Of a stretch of 64,000 nucleotides of DNA, positions 9,154-17,214 are shown one piece after another. The translations under genes were made by a program, and so were the position numbers. Within the stretch, counting starts at the first letter, position 1; the number at the start of each line of letters is the position of its first letter. The notes beneath the pieces are model-generated. The model saw only the letters and a program-made list of their open reading frames with translations, made no database searches and was not told the DNA's origin. The stretch comes from Thiorhodovibrio winogradskyi (GTDB lineage: Bacteria > Pseudomonadota > Gammaproteobacteria > Chromatiales > Chromatiaceae). The DNA lies in the NCBI RefSeq assembly GCF_036208045.1, contig NZ_CP121472.1, positions 4,599,531 to 4,663,530 of the forward strand, in the 5' to 3' direction.

Positions 9154-9169
9154 CTTGACTCAAGTCAAG
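9154..9169. promoter_or_regulatory. FNR/DNR-type operator upstream of hcp
   Basis: The sequence CTTGACTCAAGTCAAG has perfect six-base arms (CTTGAC/GTCAAG) around a 4-base spacer. It fits the CRP/FNR-superfamily pattern TTGAY-N4-RTCAA used by FNR, DNR and NnrR regulators. Its right end lies about 130 bases before the hcp start. NO- or oxygen-responsive control of hcp through such sites is well established in other bacteria. A broken CRP/FNR gene lies directly downstream of hcp. Confidence 0.65.
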
Positions 9170-9299
9170 GCTAAGTTCGGTGTCGGGCCGCAGACTCCCT
9201 CCCGTGCTGATCGTGCGCCTACCGAACGGCGTGGCGCGCTCCAGGCAGCCTGTTCAAAATACACCAAAACGCTACTAAACCATATCGGGAGTCTACTTA

Positions 9300-10592
9300 A
9301 TGTTCTGCAACCAATGCGAGCAAACCTTTCGTAACAGCGCCTGCGTCAACAGCCCAGGCGTGTGTGGCAAGAACGAGGATGTCCAATCCTTGCAAGAGCT
9401 GCTGATCTTTGGCCTTAAAGGCATGGCCGCCTATGCACATCACGCCCGCCGGCTCGGCCAGTCGGATGAAGCCGTCTCAGCCTTCATCGAAGAGGCCCTG
9501 TTCGCCACCATGACCAATGTCAACTTCGACGAAGACACCCTGCTCACGTATTGCCTGGAGTGCGGCGAGAAGAATCTGCGTGTGATGCAGATGCTCGATG
9601 AGGGCCATATCGCCACTTTCGGCGCGCCGCGCCCGACACCGTTACGCGAAGGCACCCAGGCCGGCCCAGGCATTCTGGTCACCGGCCATGATCTGCTCGA
9701 TCTGTGGCAATTGCTCGAACAGGTTAAAGGCACCGACATCAAGGTCTATACCCACGGCGAGATGATGCCGGCGCACATGTACAGCAAATTCCAGGAGCAT
9801 CCCAATCTCGCCGGTCATTATGGCGGCGCCTGGCAGGATCAGAAAAAGGAATTCGCCGCCTTCCCCGGCCCCATCGTCGGCACCACCAACTGCGTGCTGA
9901 TTCCGCCCGACAGCTACCGTGATCGGCTATTCACCACCAATGCCGTCGCCGTGCCTGCCGGGCAGCACATCACCGATGGCGATTTCAGCGCCGTGATTGC
10001 CGCCGCGCGCGCCTGTCCGCCCTGTGAAGAGCGCCTGGGCGCCGAGCAGCCGGTCGGCTTCCATCGCCAGGTGATTCTGGAGCAGGCCGGGCCGATTCTG
10101 GAGGCGATCAAGGCCGGCAAGATCAGCCATTTCTTTGTCATCGGCGGCTGCGATGGCGCCGAGAAGGGGCGGAATTATTTTACTGACTACGCCGCCGCCA
10201 CGCCGGAGGATTCATTCATTCTCACGCTCGGCTGCGGCAAGTATCGCATTCGCGATCATGTGTATGGCGAGCATCTCGGCCTGCCGCGTCTGCTCGACAT
10301 GGGGCAGTGCAATGATGCCTATGGCGCCATCATGGTCGCGGTGGCACTGGCCGAGGCACTAGACTGCACAGTGAATGATCTGCCGCTGACCCTGGTGATC
10401 AGTTGGTTCGAGCAAAAAGCGGTGGCGGTGCTGCTGACGCTGCTGTATCTGGGCGTGAAGGGCATCAACTTAGGCCCGCAGCCGCCGGCTTTCATCACGC
10501 CCAATATCTTTGCCCGGCTGCAAGCGGCTTATGACCTGCGCCTGACGAATGGCGATCCGCTGGAGGATCTGAAACTGGCCTTGGCCGCCTGA
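9300..10592 (+). CDS. hcp: hybrid-cluster protein (hydroxylamine reductase), short form
   Basis: The 430-residue protein begins with the cluster-binding cysteines Cys3, Cys6, Cys15 and Cys22. It keeps hybrid-cluster blocks such as TTNCVL, GGCDGAEKGR, LGCGKYR and GQCNDAYGA. Hcp acts in the cytoplasm as a nitric oxide/hydroxylamine reductase and protein S-nitrosylase. Typical class I and II Hcps are about 540-550 residues. This one is about 110 residues shorter: the N-terminal cysteine motif runs directly into the second helical repeat (NEDVQSLQELLIFGLKGMAAYA), as in class III proteins. GGGAG ahead of the ATG serves as ribosome-binding site. An FNR/DNR-type palindrome precedes the gene. Confidence 0.93.
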   Translation: MFCNQCEQTFRNSACVNSPGVCGKNEDVQSLQELLIFGLKGMAAYAHHARRLGQSDEAVSAFIEEALFATMTNVNFDEDTLLTYCLECGEKNLRVMQMLDEGHIATFGAPRPTPLREGTQAGPGILVTGHDLLDLWQLLEQVKGTDIKVYTHGEMMPAHMYSKFQEHPNLAGHYGGAWQDQKKEFAAFPGPIVGTTNCVLIPPDSYRDRLFTTNAVAVPAGQHITDGDFSAVIAAARACPPCEERLGAEQPVGFHRQVILEQAGPILEAIKAGKISHFFVIGGCDGAEKGRNYFTDYAAATPEDSFILTLGCGKYRIRDHVYGEHLGLPRLLDMGQCNDAYGAIMVAVALAEALDCTVNDLPLTLVISWFEQKAVAVLLTLLYLGVKGINLGPQPPAFITPNIFARLQAAYDLRLTNGDPLEDLKLALAA

Positions 10593-10615
10593 GCGTCCAG
10601 AACCTTGCCAAGGCC

Positions 10616-11383
10616 ATGCCTCCAGACACTCGCGCGATCGCCAGCCTGGCGTTACTGTAGACCATCCCGGTCTTCGCCAGCGCACCGCGCGCGGCCTTGC
10701 GTTTTCTCGCCGCCGGCTGTCATCCGCGCCAGGCGCACCGTGGTCAAGTACTGTGCAACCGCGGCGAGCGCCTGGAGGGCTTCCATATCCTGGAGCATGG
10801 CCGGGTAAAAACTGGCGCTGCTCTCGGCCGATGGGGATGAGCGGGTGCTGGAAATCCTCCGGCCCCCACGCACCTTTGGCGAGGCGGCGGCCTTTCTCGG
10901 ACAACCCTGCGCACTGCATGTCGAAGCGCTGAGCGATGCCCGGCTGCTTTTTATCGACGTCCGCCAGGTGCGCGCCACCATTTTGCGCACTGGCCCGAAG
11001 TCGCCAAGCTGATGCTTCGCCTGGTAGCCGAGCGCGCGCAGCGGTTGCTGATCGATCTCGAGGCCTGTTGCCTGCACACGGCCGCCCAGCGGGTCGTCGC
11101 CTTGCTGCTGCGTGAGGCGAGCCCCAGCGTCACGGCGCCGGACAGCGCCCAACTGGAGTTGCTGGCGTCGAAGATTTTGGTCGCATCCAGCCTGAACCTG
11201 TCGTCGGAAACCTTCTCCCGCGAGCTACACGCATTGGCGCGGTGCGGACTGATCCGGGTCGAGCGGCGGCGGATTCAAATTCCCTCACTGGCGCGCTTGC
11301 GCCAGTTGGGCGGGCTCCCCGTGGCGGATATTGCCTGCCCAGACCGCGCGCCTCTGTTCGCTGCGGCCAGCGCCACTGGCTGA
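10616..11383 (+). pseudogene. CRP/FNR-family transcriptional regulator, disrupted
   Basis: Piecing frames together gives a regulator of about 250 residues. It has a cyclic-nucleotide-binding-type domain (GERLEGFHILEHGRVKLALLSADGDERVLEIL.P..FGEAAAF) and a C-terminal Crp-type helix-turn-helix (SLNLSSETFSRELHALARCGLI, then RIQIPSLARLRQL). It is broken by an in-frame TAG after 14 codons, a frameshift near 10808 after GRVK, and another near 11000. It starts 24 bases after hcp, so it was probably the DNR/NnrR-like regulator of hcp, whose promoter carries a matching palindrome. Several independent lesions make a single base-calling error unlikely. Confidence 0.8.
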
Positions 11384-11435
11384 GATGTCTTTGTGTTTTT
11401 GTCAATTAAAGCCCGAATGACGGATCAAACTTAAT

Positions 11436-12506
11436 GTGGATCAAGACCAACCGGGCAATCCGGTCTATGTTTCCTGCCCGCTCAGCAACGAGGTGCTGTC
11501 GGGCGAGCGCGATATCGACAACCTCACCTTCGACTACCGGGGCCTGAGCCGGCGCGGCATCTCGATGATGGGCGATGAAATCGTCGAGATCGACTCGGTC
11601 AAGCACGCGGTGGTCGGCAAGGGCGGTGCCGTCTACAACTACGATAAACTCATCCTCGCGCCCGGCGTGTCTTTCGACTTCGGCGCCATCGACGGCATGA
11701 GCGCCGAACTGGCCGACACCCGCATCCAGCACGCCTGGAAAGCCGGCGCCCAGACCCGACTGCTGCGCCAGCAGCTCAAGGCCATGCCCGATGGTGGCCT
11801 GTGCGCCATTGTCGCGACGCCCAATCCCTTCCGCTGCCCGCCCGGCCCCTATGAGCGGGCGGCGCAGATCGCGCTCTACTTCAGCCACCACAAGCCAAAA
11901 TCCAAGGTGATGATTTTCGACGCCAAGGACGCCTTCTCCAAGCAGGCGTTGTTCCAGGCCGGTTGGAAGGAACACTACGGCGACATGATCGAATGGATTC
12001 CAGCCGCCGCTGGCGGCGAGATCGAAGCCATTGATGCCGACAGCATGACCCTGACCGGTGTGGTCGAGGACTTTCACGCCGATGTGATCAGCCTCATCCC
12101 CCGGCAGCGCGCCGCCGAGCTGGCGTTCGCCAACGGGTTGACCGATGCCAGCGGCTGGTGCCCGGTCGATCAGCAGACCTTTGCGTCCACCCAGCATCCG
12201 GATATCCATGTGATCGGCGACGCGGTGATCGCCGGTGAAATGCCCAAATCCGGCTATGCCGCCAACTCCCAGGGCAAGGTGTGCGCCATGGCGGTGGTCG
12301 CCGCCCTCAATGGTCAGCCGGCCCCAGCGCCCTCCTAGGTCAACACCTGCTACAGCATTCTGGCACCCAATCATGGCATCTCGGTGGCCGGTGTCTATGA
12401 GCTCAAGGACGGCGAGATCGTCTCGGTGCCGGGCGCCGGCGGCCTGTCCGATCCCCAGGCCGACGCGCGCACGCGGGCGATCGAGGTGCAATTCGCGCTT
12501 GGCTAG
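11436..12506 (+). pseudogene. fccB: flavocytochrome c sulfide dehydrogenase flavoprotein, truncated and interrupted
   Basis: The open frame matches FccB from about its residue 50 onward (NPVYVSCPLSN..L.G.RDIDNLTFDY). It keeps both redox-active disulfide positions: FRCPPGPYER, and CYS in the C-terminal domain (NTCYSILAPNHGISVAGVY). The N-terminal FAD-binding GxGxxG segment and export signal are missing. An in-frame TAG at 12336-12338 separates the last 56 codons, which are still recognisable FccB C-terminal domain. FccB oxidises sulfide in the periplasm together with cytochrome FccA. No fccA is present here. Confidence 0.85.
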
Positions 12507-12535
12507 TATCGCAACATCACGGCGAATATGTTCAA

Positions 12536-12549
12536 TTGAGATAAATCAA
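12536..12549. promoter_or_regulatory. FNR-type box 1 upstream of HAO-like gene
   Basis: TTGAGATAAATCAA matches the FNR consensus TTGAT-N4-ATCAA at nine of ten fixed positions. It lies about 200 bases before the multihaem cytochrome start. Confidence 0.55.
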
Positions 12550-12585
12550 TTTCCGCCATTTTCGCATCCCCTGCGCCGCGCATTC

Positions 12586-12599
12586 ATGAGGTAAATCAA
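12586..12599. promoter_or_regulatory. FNR-type box 2 upstream of HAO-like gene
   Basis: ATGAGGTAAATCAA matches eight of ten fixed positions of the FNR consensus. It sits 50 bases (nearly five helical turns) downstream of box 1, so the two may face the same side of the helix. Confidence 0.45.
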
Positions 12600-12752
12600 G
12601 ATTCGTCGCCCGATTCTGGCGCAGAGTCCCGAGTCAGGGTGAGCCGTCGCCTCGTCTTCGGCGGACGCGCGCCCTTGCCCTGAGCGCCCCAGAAAAATGA
12701 TCGACTGAATGATCGACCCATCGACCAAACAAGAATGATTGAGGAGTCCACC

Positions 12753-13932
12753 ATGTTGAAAAAACTGAATAGCCCAAGCGCCCCCGACCTGCCGCGCTTC
12801 AGTCGCCTGTGCGCCTGGCTGTTTGGCGGCCTTATCCTGCTCTTCACCATCCAAGCCCTGGCCGTGCGGCCCGCCGGTCAGCCCGGTGTTGATTGGGGCG
12901 ACCCCCGGGGTCAGGAATGTATCGACTGCCACATGACCAAGAATCCCGGTTTGTATTGGGGGTGGAATCACAGCCAGCACGGCCAGAACGGGGTTACTTA
13001 TCTGGATTGCCATGAGGCGCAGAGAGACGACATCGACGCCTGGCGCCACGAGGATACCTTTGTCTCCATCGTGGTCACGCCCAAGGATTGCGCCAAGCGT
13101 CATCAAAAAGAGTTCGAGGAAATGGACGGCTCCCATCACGCCAAAGCTGGGCAGATTCTCTGCTCGCTCGACAACCTGCTCGGCTAGGTCATCGGCGGCC
13201 CGGCGGCGGTGAATGCCGGCTGCAAGCAATGCCATGGCGGGGAGTTGGAATTCATCACCGAGGGCAAACGCAAGGACAAGGGGCGGCCCAAACCGGGCAA
13301 TTGGCCCAATACCGGCATCGGGCGCATCAATCCCGACGGCAGCCTGGGCGCCTGCACCGCCTGTCATGGGCGTCATCGGTTCAGCAAGGCGCAGGCGCGC
13401 ACGCCGGATACCTGCGGCAAATGCCATGTCGACCCGGATCATCCTGGAAGAGATCTGCGTCGCCTGCCACGAAAGAAGCGTGATTGATGGCCACTACGCG
13501 CAGTTCGACAATGTGGTCGATCTCTACAACGACAAGTTCGCCAAGCCGATCGCGGCGGTCATGTCGGACTTGAAGGACAAGGGCTACATCACGCCAGCGC
13601 CATTTGATGAAAAGATCGAGTGGACCTGGTGGGAGATCTGGCACCACGAGGGTCGGCGCGCCCGCCATGGCGCCTCCATGAGCGGTCCCGACTACACCTG
13701 GTGGCACGGCATGTACGAAGTCGCCCAGCACACCTACTTCAAGTGGATTCCCGAGCTGAAGGACGTGGTGAGCAAAAAAGACGGCAATGACGCCTATGCG
13801 ACCGCGCTGCTTGAGGAGCACTTCAAGCCCATTGAAGGCCACGATTGGTACTTCAACGGCATGAGCAAGGATCAGCTCGAAACCGTGCGCAAGGGCTTCG
13901 AGGCCAGGTACGGCGAGGGGTCGTTGAAATAG
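12753..13932 (+). pseudogene. hydroxylamine-oxidoreductase-like multihaem cytochrome c, decayed
   Basis: The ATG at 12753 has a GAGGAG ribosome-binding site. An N-terminal membrane anchor or signal is followed by haem motifs CIDCH, YLDCH, CAKRH, CKQCH, CTACH, CGKCH and CVACH, and a C-terminal domain (EWTWWEIWHHEGRRARHG...GPDYTWWHGMYEVAQHTY) typical of the HAO octahaem family. Two motifs have lost a cysteine (YLDCH, CAKRH). An in-frame TAG occurs at 13185-13187 (...DNLLG, stop, VIGGP...), and the frame shifts near 13440 with apparent loss of intervening sequence. About 390 codons remain. HAO-family enzymes interconvert hydroxylamine, NO and nitrite in the periplasm. The neighbouring hcp and FNR boxes fit reactive-nitrogen metabolism. 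Confidence 0.78.
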
Positions 13933-13957
13933 CCATTCGCTCATGCCAACCACCACG

Positions 13958-14006
13958 GTGGGAGCGGCTTCAGCCGCGAGCGCATCGCGGCAAAAGCCGC
14001 TCCCAC
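13958..14006. repeat. REP-like palindromic element
   Basis: A 49-base element begins GTGGGAGCGGCTTCAGCC and ends GCCGCTCCCAC. Its 22-base arms pair with two mismatches around a short loop. It has the form of repetitive extragenic palindromes common in Gammaproteobacteria and lies between the broken cytochrome and the TPR gene. Confidence 0.7.
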
Positions 14007-14039
14007 TCCTAATAAACCCCATTTCCGCGGGACGCTGCC

Positions 14040-14483
14040 ATGCACAAAAAACTTCGTGTGATTTCTCTCGGCAGTCTGCTGATGTTGAGCCTGGTCTCAG
14101 CCGCGACCGAAAGTATCACCGTGATGGTCGAGCAAGCCGAAACACAGCTTCAGCGCGGCGAGACCGAGGCCGCCATCGCCACGCTCAAGGGCGCAATCAC
14201 GGCCGACCCCAGCTCGAGCCTCGCCCACACCCGACTCGGCGGTGCTTATCTGCTCAATCAGGACTACCGCGCTGCCGTCGATCAATTTCAACAGGCCATC
14301 AGCGCGGACAACCAGAATGCCAGCGCCTTCATCGGCCTTGGCATGGCCTACATCCATCTCAAACAGACCGGCCCCGCCAAGGCGGCGCTTGGCGAAGCCC
14401 GGCGCCTAAAGCCTAGCCAGCGCGCCGACATCGACGCGCTGCTCGGGCAAATCGAGCAGCGCGCTTCCGCCCATCATCCCTGA
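14040..14483 (+). CDS. exported tetratricopeptide-repeat protein
   Basis: The 147-residue protein has an N-terminal signal peptide (MHKKLRVISLGSLLMLSLVSA). About three TPR units follow, recognisable by the pattern A....G....A...L..A...DP and A...LG..Y......Y..A...F..A. TPR proteins scaffold protein assembly. Its location after the HAO-like cytochrome suggests a periplasmic assembly or maturation role for that cytochrome (inference). The gene looks intact although the cytochrome is broken. Confidence 0.75.
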   Translation: MHKKLRVISLGSLLMLSLVSAATESITVMVEQAETQLQRGETEAAIATLKGAITADPSSSLAHTRLGGAYLLNQDYRAAVDQFQQAISADNQNASAFIGLGMAYIHLKQTGPAKAALGEARRLKPSQRADIDALLGQIEQRASAHHP

Positions 14484-14719
14484 GCGGGTCGCGCCGGCGC
14501 CAATGCCCGCGCCCTTGCGCGAAAACGCAGTGAGATACGGGTGCCCCGAGCCAAGATGCCCGGTTGCCTGTTATCCAGCTCAGTTGCCGACTGAATGCAC
14601 ACTTCTCCTTCGAGACGGTTGGCGCGCTCGCGCATGATGCCGAGCGCTAGGGTCGCAGCCATCAGCAATCCCATGGTCAGTAACAAGGAAGCTCGCCAGG
14701 AGGTCGAAGTCAGAGGCAT
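14474..14719 (-). CDS. small hypothetical membrane-anchored protein
   Basis: An 81-residue frame has one N-terminal hydrophobic segment (SLLLTMGLLMAATLALGIM) and an arginine/alanine-rich tail. It lies downstream of the nrsF-like gene on the same strand. I do not recognise it, and it may not be a real gene. Confidence 0.25.
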   Translation of the reverse strand: MPLTSTSWRASLLLTMGLLMAATLALGIMRERANRLEGEVCIQSATELDNRQPGILARGTRISLRFRARARALAPARPAQG

Positions 14720-14800
14720 TTCAACAGTCCAGGCGACAAGGCATTCACGGCGTTCAATCGCTCAACCCATCCGCCGTGGTGAAAATCGTCGTTTTTTCGA

Positions 14801-15436
14801 TTACCAGCGCAACAGCCATGGACCCATCAGCGCGCCTAGGCCGCCGGCCAGGGCGATGCCCAGACTGTACCAGAGGGCCACGAAAGCCGCCGAGAGTTCG
14901 ATGCACGACAGGGCATAGGCCATGGCGCCGACGGCCCCGGCCAGCAGCCCGGCCGCCAAACCAGCCGCGCGTGCTTGGGTCGGGGCCAGGCCGCGCAGCG
15001 CCCAGAGCGCGCCGGCCAGGGTGGGCAGAGACAACAGGAGCACATTGACCGGACAGCGCGCCCAGGAGTGCCCCAGCAACGCGGCCAGGCGCTCGGAGGC
15101 GGGCGCGGCCAGCAACGTCGTCAGCCCGAGCAGAGCCATCAGGATGACAACGGCGACGATACTGATCACAGGCCCGCCGGTGCGCGCCACCGGTCGCGCC
15201 AGTCGCGTGGTGAGCCAGAGCGCGCCGCTGGCCAGTCCGCCGGCATAGGCGAGCTTGATCCAGGGGGCCGGCTCGGCCCACAGGCTGGCCGGGATCGGGC
15301 CGAGCAGCACCAGGGTCGCGGCGATGCTGGCCAGCCATCCAAAGGGCACGACCGCGCCGATGCGCCGGGCCGGGAGCGCACGCGGCGCGGGACCGGCCTC
15401 GGTGGCGAGCAGATCGATTAAGTGGCTGGTTTTCAT
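14801..15436 (-). CDS. NrsF/DUF1109-type anti-sigma factor
   Basis: The 211-residue protein has six hydrophobic segments and a short cytoplasmic N terminus (MKTSHLIDLLATEAGP), the architecture of NrsF/DUF1109 anti-sigma factors. Its start codon overlaps the stop of the sigma-factor gene by four bases, so the pair is translationally coupled. It should hold the sigma factor at the inner membrane until a stress signal (metal or oxidative stress in known systems) releases it. A cysteine pair in known NrsF proteins senses the signal; here cysteines are visible in WARCPVN and ALSCIEL. Confidence 0.8.
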   Translation of the reverse strand: MKTSHLIDLLATEAGPAPRALPARRIGAVVPFGWLASIAATLVLLGPIPASLWAEPAPWIKLAYAGGLASGALWLTTRLARPVARTGGPVISIVAVVILMALLGLTTLLAAPASERLAALLGHSWARCPVNVLLLSLPTLAGALWALRGLAPTQARAAGLAAGLLAGAVGAMAYALSCIELSAAFVALWYSLGIALAGGLGALMGPWLLRW

Positions 15437-16014
15437 GGGGTCTTCCTCACAAGATTCGAGAGTCGTTTCAGTCCGCGGTGCACCCGCACCTTGAGTGCCG
15501 CGACCGAGATGCCGCTGCGAAGGGAGGCCTCGTCCAGGGTCAAGCCCTCCAGCTTGGTCAGGGTGATCGCCTCGCGCTGGGCTTGCGGCAGCCTGCCAAG
15601 CAGGGTTGCCAGATCGCGCTGCACGGGGAATTCCTCCTCGACGGTTGTCAGCGTCCCTTCGGGGAGATCATCCAACCCCAGATGACGCGCGTCGCGGCGA
15701 CCGCGCCGGCGCCACAGGTCAATCAGCTTATGCCGGGCGATGGCGAGCATCCAGCGGCTGACCGGCACCTTGGGATCGTAGGTGCCGCGTTGCAGGTGAA
15801 TCGCCAGCAGCGTCTCCTGGAGCAAATCCTCGACCTCGTCCGGCAGCCCTTGCAGGCACCGGCGAAACCAGCCGCGCAGGCGCTTGGCGATCTGCTCCAG
15901 CGCTTGCCGATAAGCGGCCTCATCGCCGGTTTGCCCGCGATCCCACAACGGCCGCAGGGCGGCTTCGAAGGCATCGAGCGCATTGGCGGGGCTGTCGGCT
16001 GGGTGCTTGGGCAT
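15433..16014 (-). CDS. ECF RNA polymerase sigma factor, SigF-like
   Basis: The 193-residue sigma factor has region 2 (EVEDLLQETLLAIHLQRGTYDP...SRWMLAIARHKLIDLWRR) and region 4 (LPQAQREAITLTKLEGLTLDEASLRSGISVAALKVRVHRGLKRL). I choose the ATG at 16014 (MPKHPAD). Longer readings from 16050 would start upstream of a clear ECF promoter whose -10 element is at 16032-16035. The gene therefore seems autoregulated. It overlaps the nrsF-like gene, and likely targets are the divergent small secreted protein and DoxX genes. Confidence 0.88.
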   Translation of the reverse strand: MPKHPADSPANALDAFEAALRPLWDRGQTGDEAAYRQALEQIAKRLRGWFRRCLQGLPDEVEDLLQETLLAIHLQRGTYDPKVPVSRWMLAIARHKLIDLWRRRGRRDARHLGLDDLPEGTLTTVEEEFPVQRDLATLLGRLPQAQREAITLTKLEGLTLDEASLRSGISVAALKVRVHRGLKRLSNLVRKTP

Positions 16015-16031
16015 GTCTTTCGATGAAGGAA

Positions 16032-16057
16032 GTCGTTGGCGCGCCATCAAAGGTTAC
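16032..16057 (-). promoter_or_regulatory. SigF-type ECF promoter of the sigma-factor gene
   Basis: On the minus strand the -35 element GTAACC (16057-16052) is followed after exactly 16 bases by CGAC (16035-16032). This is close to the GTAACC-N16-CGAA pattern of SigF/NrsF systems. Transcription would start near 16025, leaving a short leader before the ATG at 16014. Confidence 0.65.
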
Positions 16058-16100
16058 AAGGCGCGCGACAAGCGGTGGACATCTTTTTTCGACCCGCCCT

Positions 16101-16126
16101 GTAACCCTTCGCGCTCTGCCAGCGAC
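16101..16126 (+). promoter_or_regulatory. SigF-type ECF promoter of the secreted-peptide/doxX unit
   Basis: GTAACC at 16101-16106 is followed after exactly 16 bases by CGAC at 16123-16126. The boxes and spacing are identical to the divergent promoter of the sigma-factor gene. Confidence 0.65.
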
Positions 16127-16219
16127 TCGGTCAGTGAGGGCGCGATGCCGAGGCGGATCATCCGCGACCGCGGCACGCGACCCGACATCTGATCAACCAA
16201 AGAACGCTTGGAGTTTCTC

Positions 16220-16507
16220 ATGAACAAAATCCTCATCACCACCGCCGCCGTCATGCTCACCACCTCCGTGCAGGCCGCCGACAGCCTGCGACAGTTCACC
16301 CGTGGCAATCCGGACAGTGACCACCGCGTCGGGTTCTTCCAGACCACGGCGCCGGCCTCCTCCGGTAGCGCAACGGCTTTGGATCACTATCAAGGCCTCG
16401 CCCAGGGCAACCCGGATTTGCTGAGCCTTGGCCAGGGTCGCTCGCCAACGCATGAACGCCCGGACATTTACGGGGTCTTCGGCGGCAGTCCTGATCTGGC
16501 CTATTGA
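16220..16507 (+). CDS. small secreted protein with G(N/S)PD motifs, putative ECF target
   Basis: The 95-residue protein starts at MNKILITTAAVMLTTSVQAADS, a clear signal peptide with an AxA cleavage site. The mature part is short and polar, with three related motifs: RGNPDSD, QGNPDLL and GGSPDLA. The sequence LRQFTRGNPDSD near the new N terminus resembles small exported proteins seen elsewhere in Gammaproteobacteria, but I cannot assign a function. It lies about 85 bases downstream of a SigF-type promoter and ahead of a DoxX gene, so it is probably part of the sigma-factor response. Confidence 0.65.
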   Translation: MNKILITTAAVMLTTSVQAADSLRQFTRGNPDSDHRVGFFQTTAPASSGSATALDHYQGLAQGNPDLLSLGQGRSPTHERPDIYGVFGGSPDLAY

Positions 16508-16559
16508 TCGGATCATTGATCTCATCGCAAGGCAACTTCAGACCCGTATCACTCTTCAC

Positions 16560-16580
16560 CGGGCGGTCGCGCGCCGCCCG
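16560..16580. repeat. GC-rich hairpin between secreted-peptide and doxX genes
   Basis: The arms CGGGCGG and CCGCCCG enclose a 7-base loop with no T-run. It may be an attenuating or RNA-processing hairpin rather than a full terminator. Confidence 0.4.
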
Positions 16581-16642
16581 ATGAAGGGCGGGCTTAACAG
16601 ATCGCACTGAATACCCATTTTATCCGACCCAAGGAGATCATC

Positions 16643-17080
16643 ATGGCAACAACTCTCTCGACAACTTCCAACTTAACACCCGCGCTGCGATTCGCGGACT
16701 TGGCGCCACATGCTCATTGGTTGCTGCGAATCGGCTTCGCCTCGGTGTTTCTGTTTCATGGTATCGGCAAGCTGATGGCGCCGACGCAATTTGCCGACAT
16801 GATGGGACTGGCTTTGCCGGTTGCACTTGCCGTTGCCGTCGCTGAGGTAGCCGGTGGTCTGGGACTGCTCGCCGGCGCCATTCTGCGCCGGGATTGGATC
16901 ACACGCCTGGGTGCGCTGGCGACGGTTCCGGTGCTCATCGGCGCCATTTCGATGGTGCACTGGGGCCAGTGGAGCTTTGTGGCTACTGCAAGCCATCCCA
17001 TGGGAGGGATGGAGTTTCAGGTCAGCTTGCTGTTGATGGCGCTCTATTTTGTTGTTCGCGGCAACACCGATGCACGCTGA
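16643..17080 (+). CDS. DoxX family membrane protein
   Basis: The 145-residue protein has four hydrophobic segments and the DoxX-family N-terminal signature (LLRIGFASVFLFHGIGKLM) followed by EVAGGLGLLAGA. DoxX proteins are inner-membrane components linked to redox or thiol stress, and doxX genes are frequent members of SigF/NrsF regulons. AAGGAGATCATC directly before the ATG is a strong ribosome-binding site. Confidence 0.85.
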   Translation: MATTLSTTSNLTPALRFADLAPHAHWLLRIGFASVFLFHGIGKLMAPTQFADMMGLALPVALAVAVAEVAGGLGLLAGAILRRDWITRLGALATVPVLIGAISMVHWGQWSFVATASHPMGGMEFQVSLLLMALYFVVRGNTDAR

Positions 17081-17214
17081 TCGGTCAGGCTGACCAGGAC
17101 TGACCAAGCCTGTTGGCACAGTGTCTTGACTTGCCTTTCTCCCCAGGCGGGCCCCTTCAGGGCTCACCTTCGATCAATCTGATCATTTCTCCGCCAGATG
17201 ATTATGCGTGCGTG

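Noticed and set aside
11406-12491. Long minus-strand open frame of 361 codons
   Set aside because: It is the mirror of the fccB remnant. Its translation is rich in histidine, glycine and alanine without family motifs.
13958-14006. CRISPR repeat
   Set aside because: Only one palindromic copy occurs, with no spacers or regular spacing. It fits a REP element.
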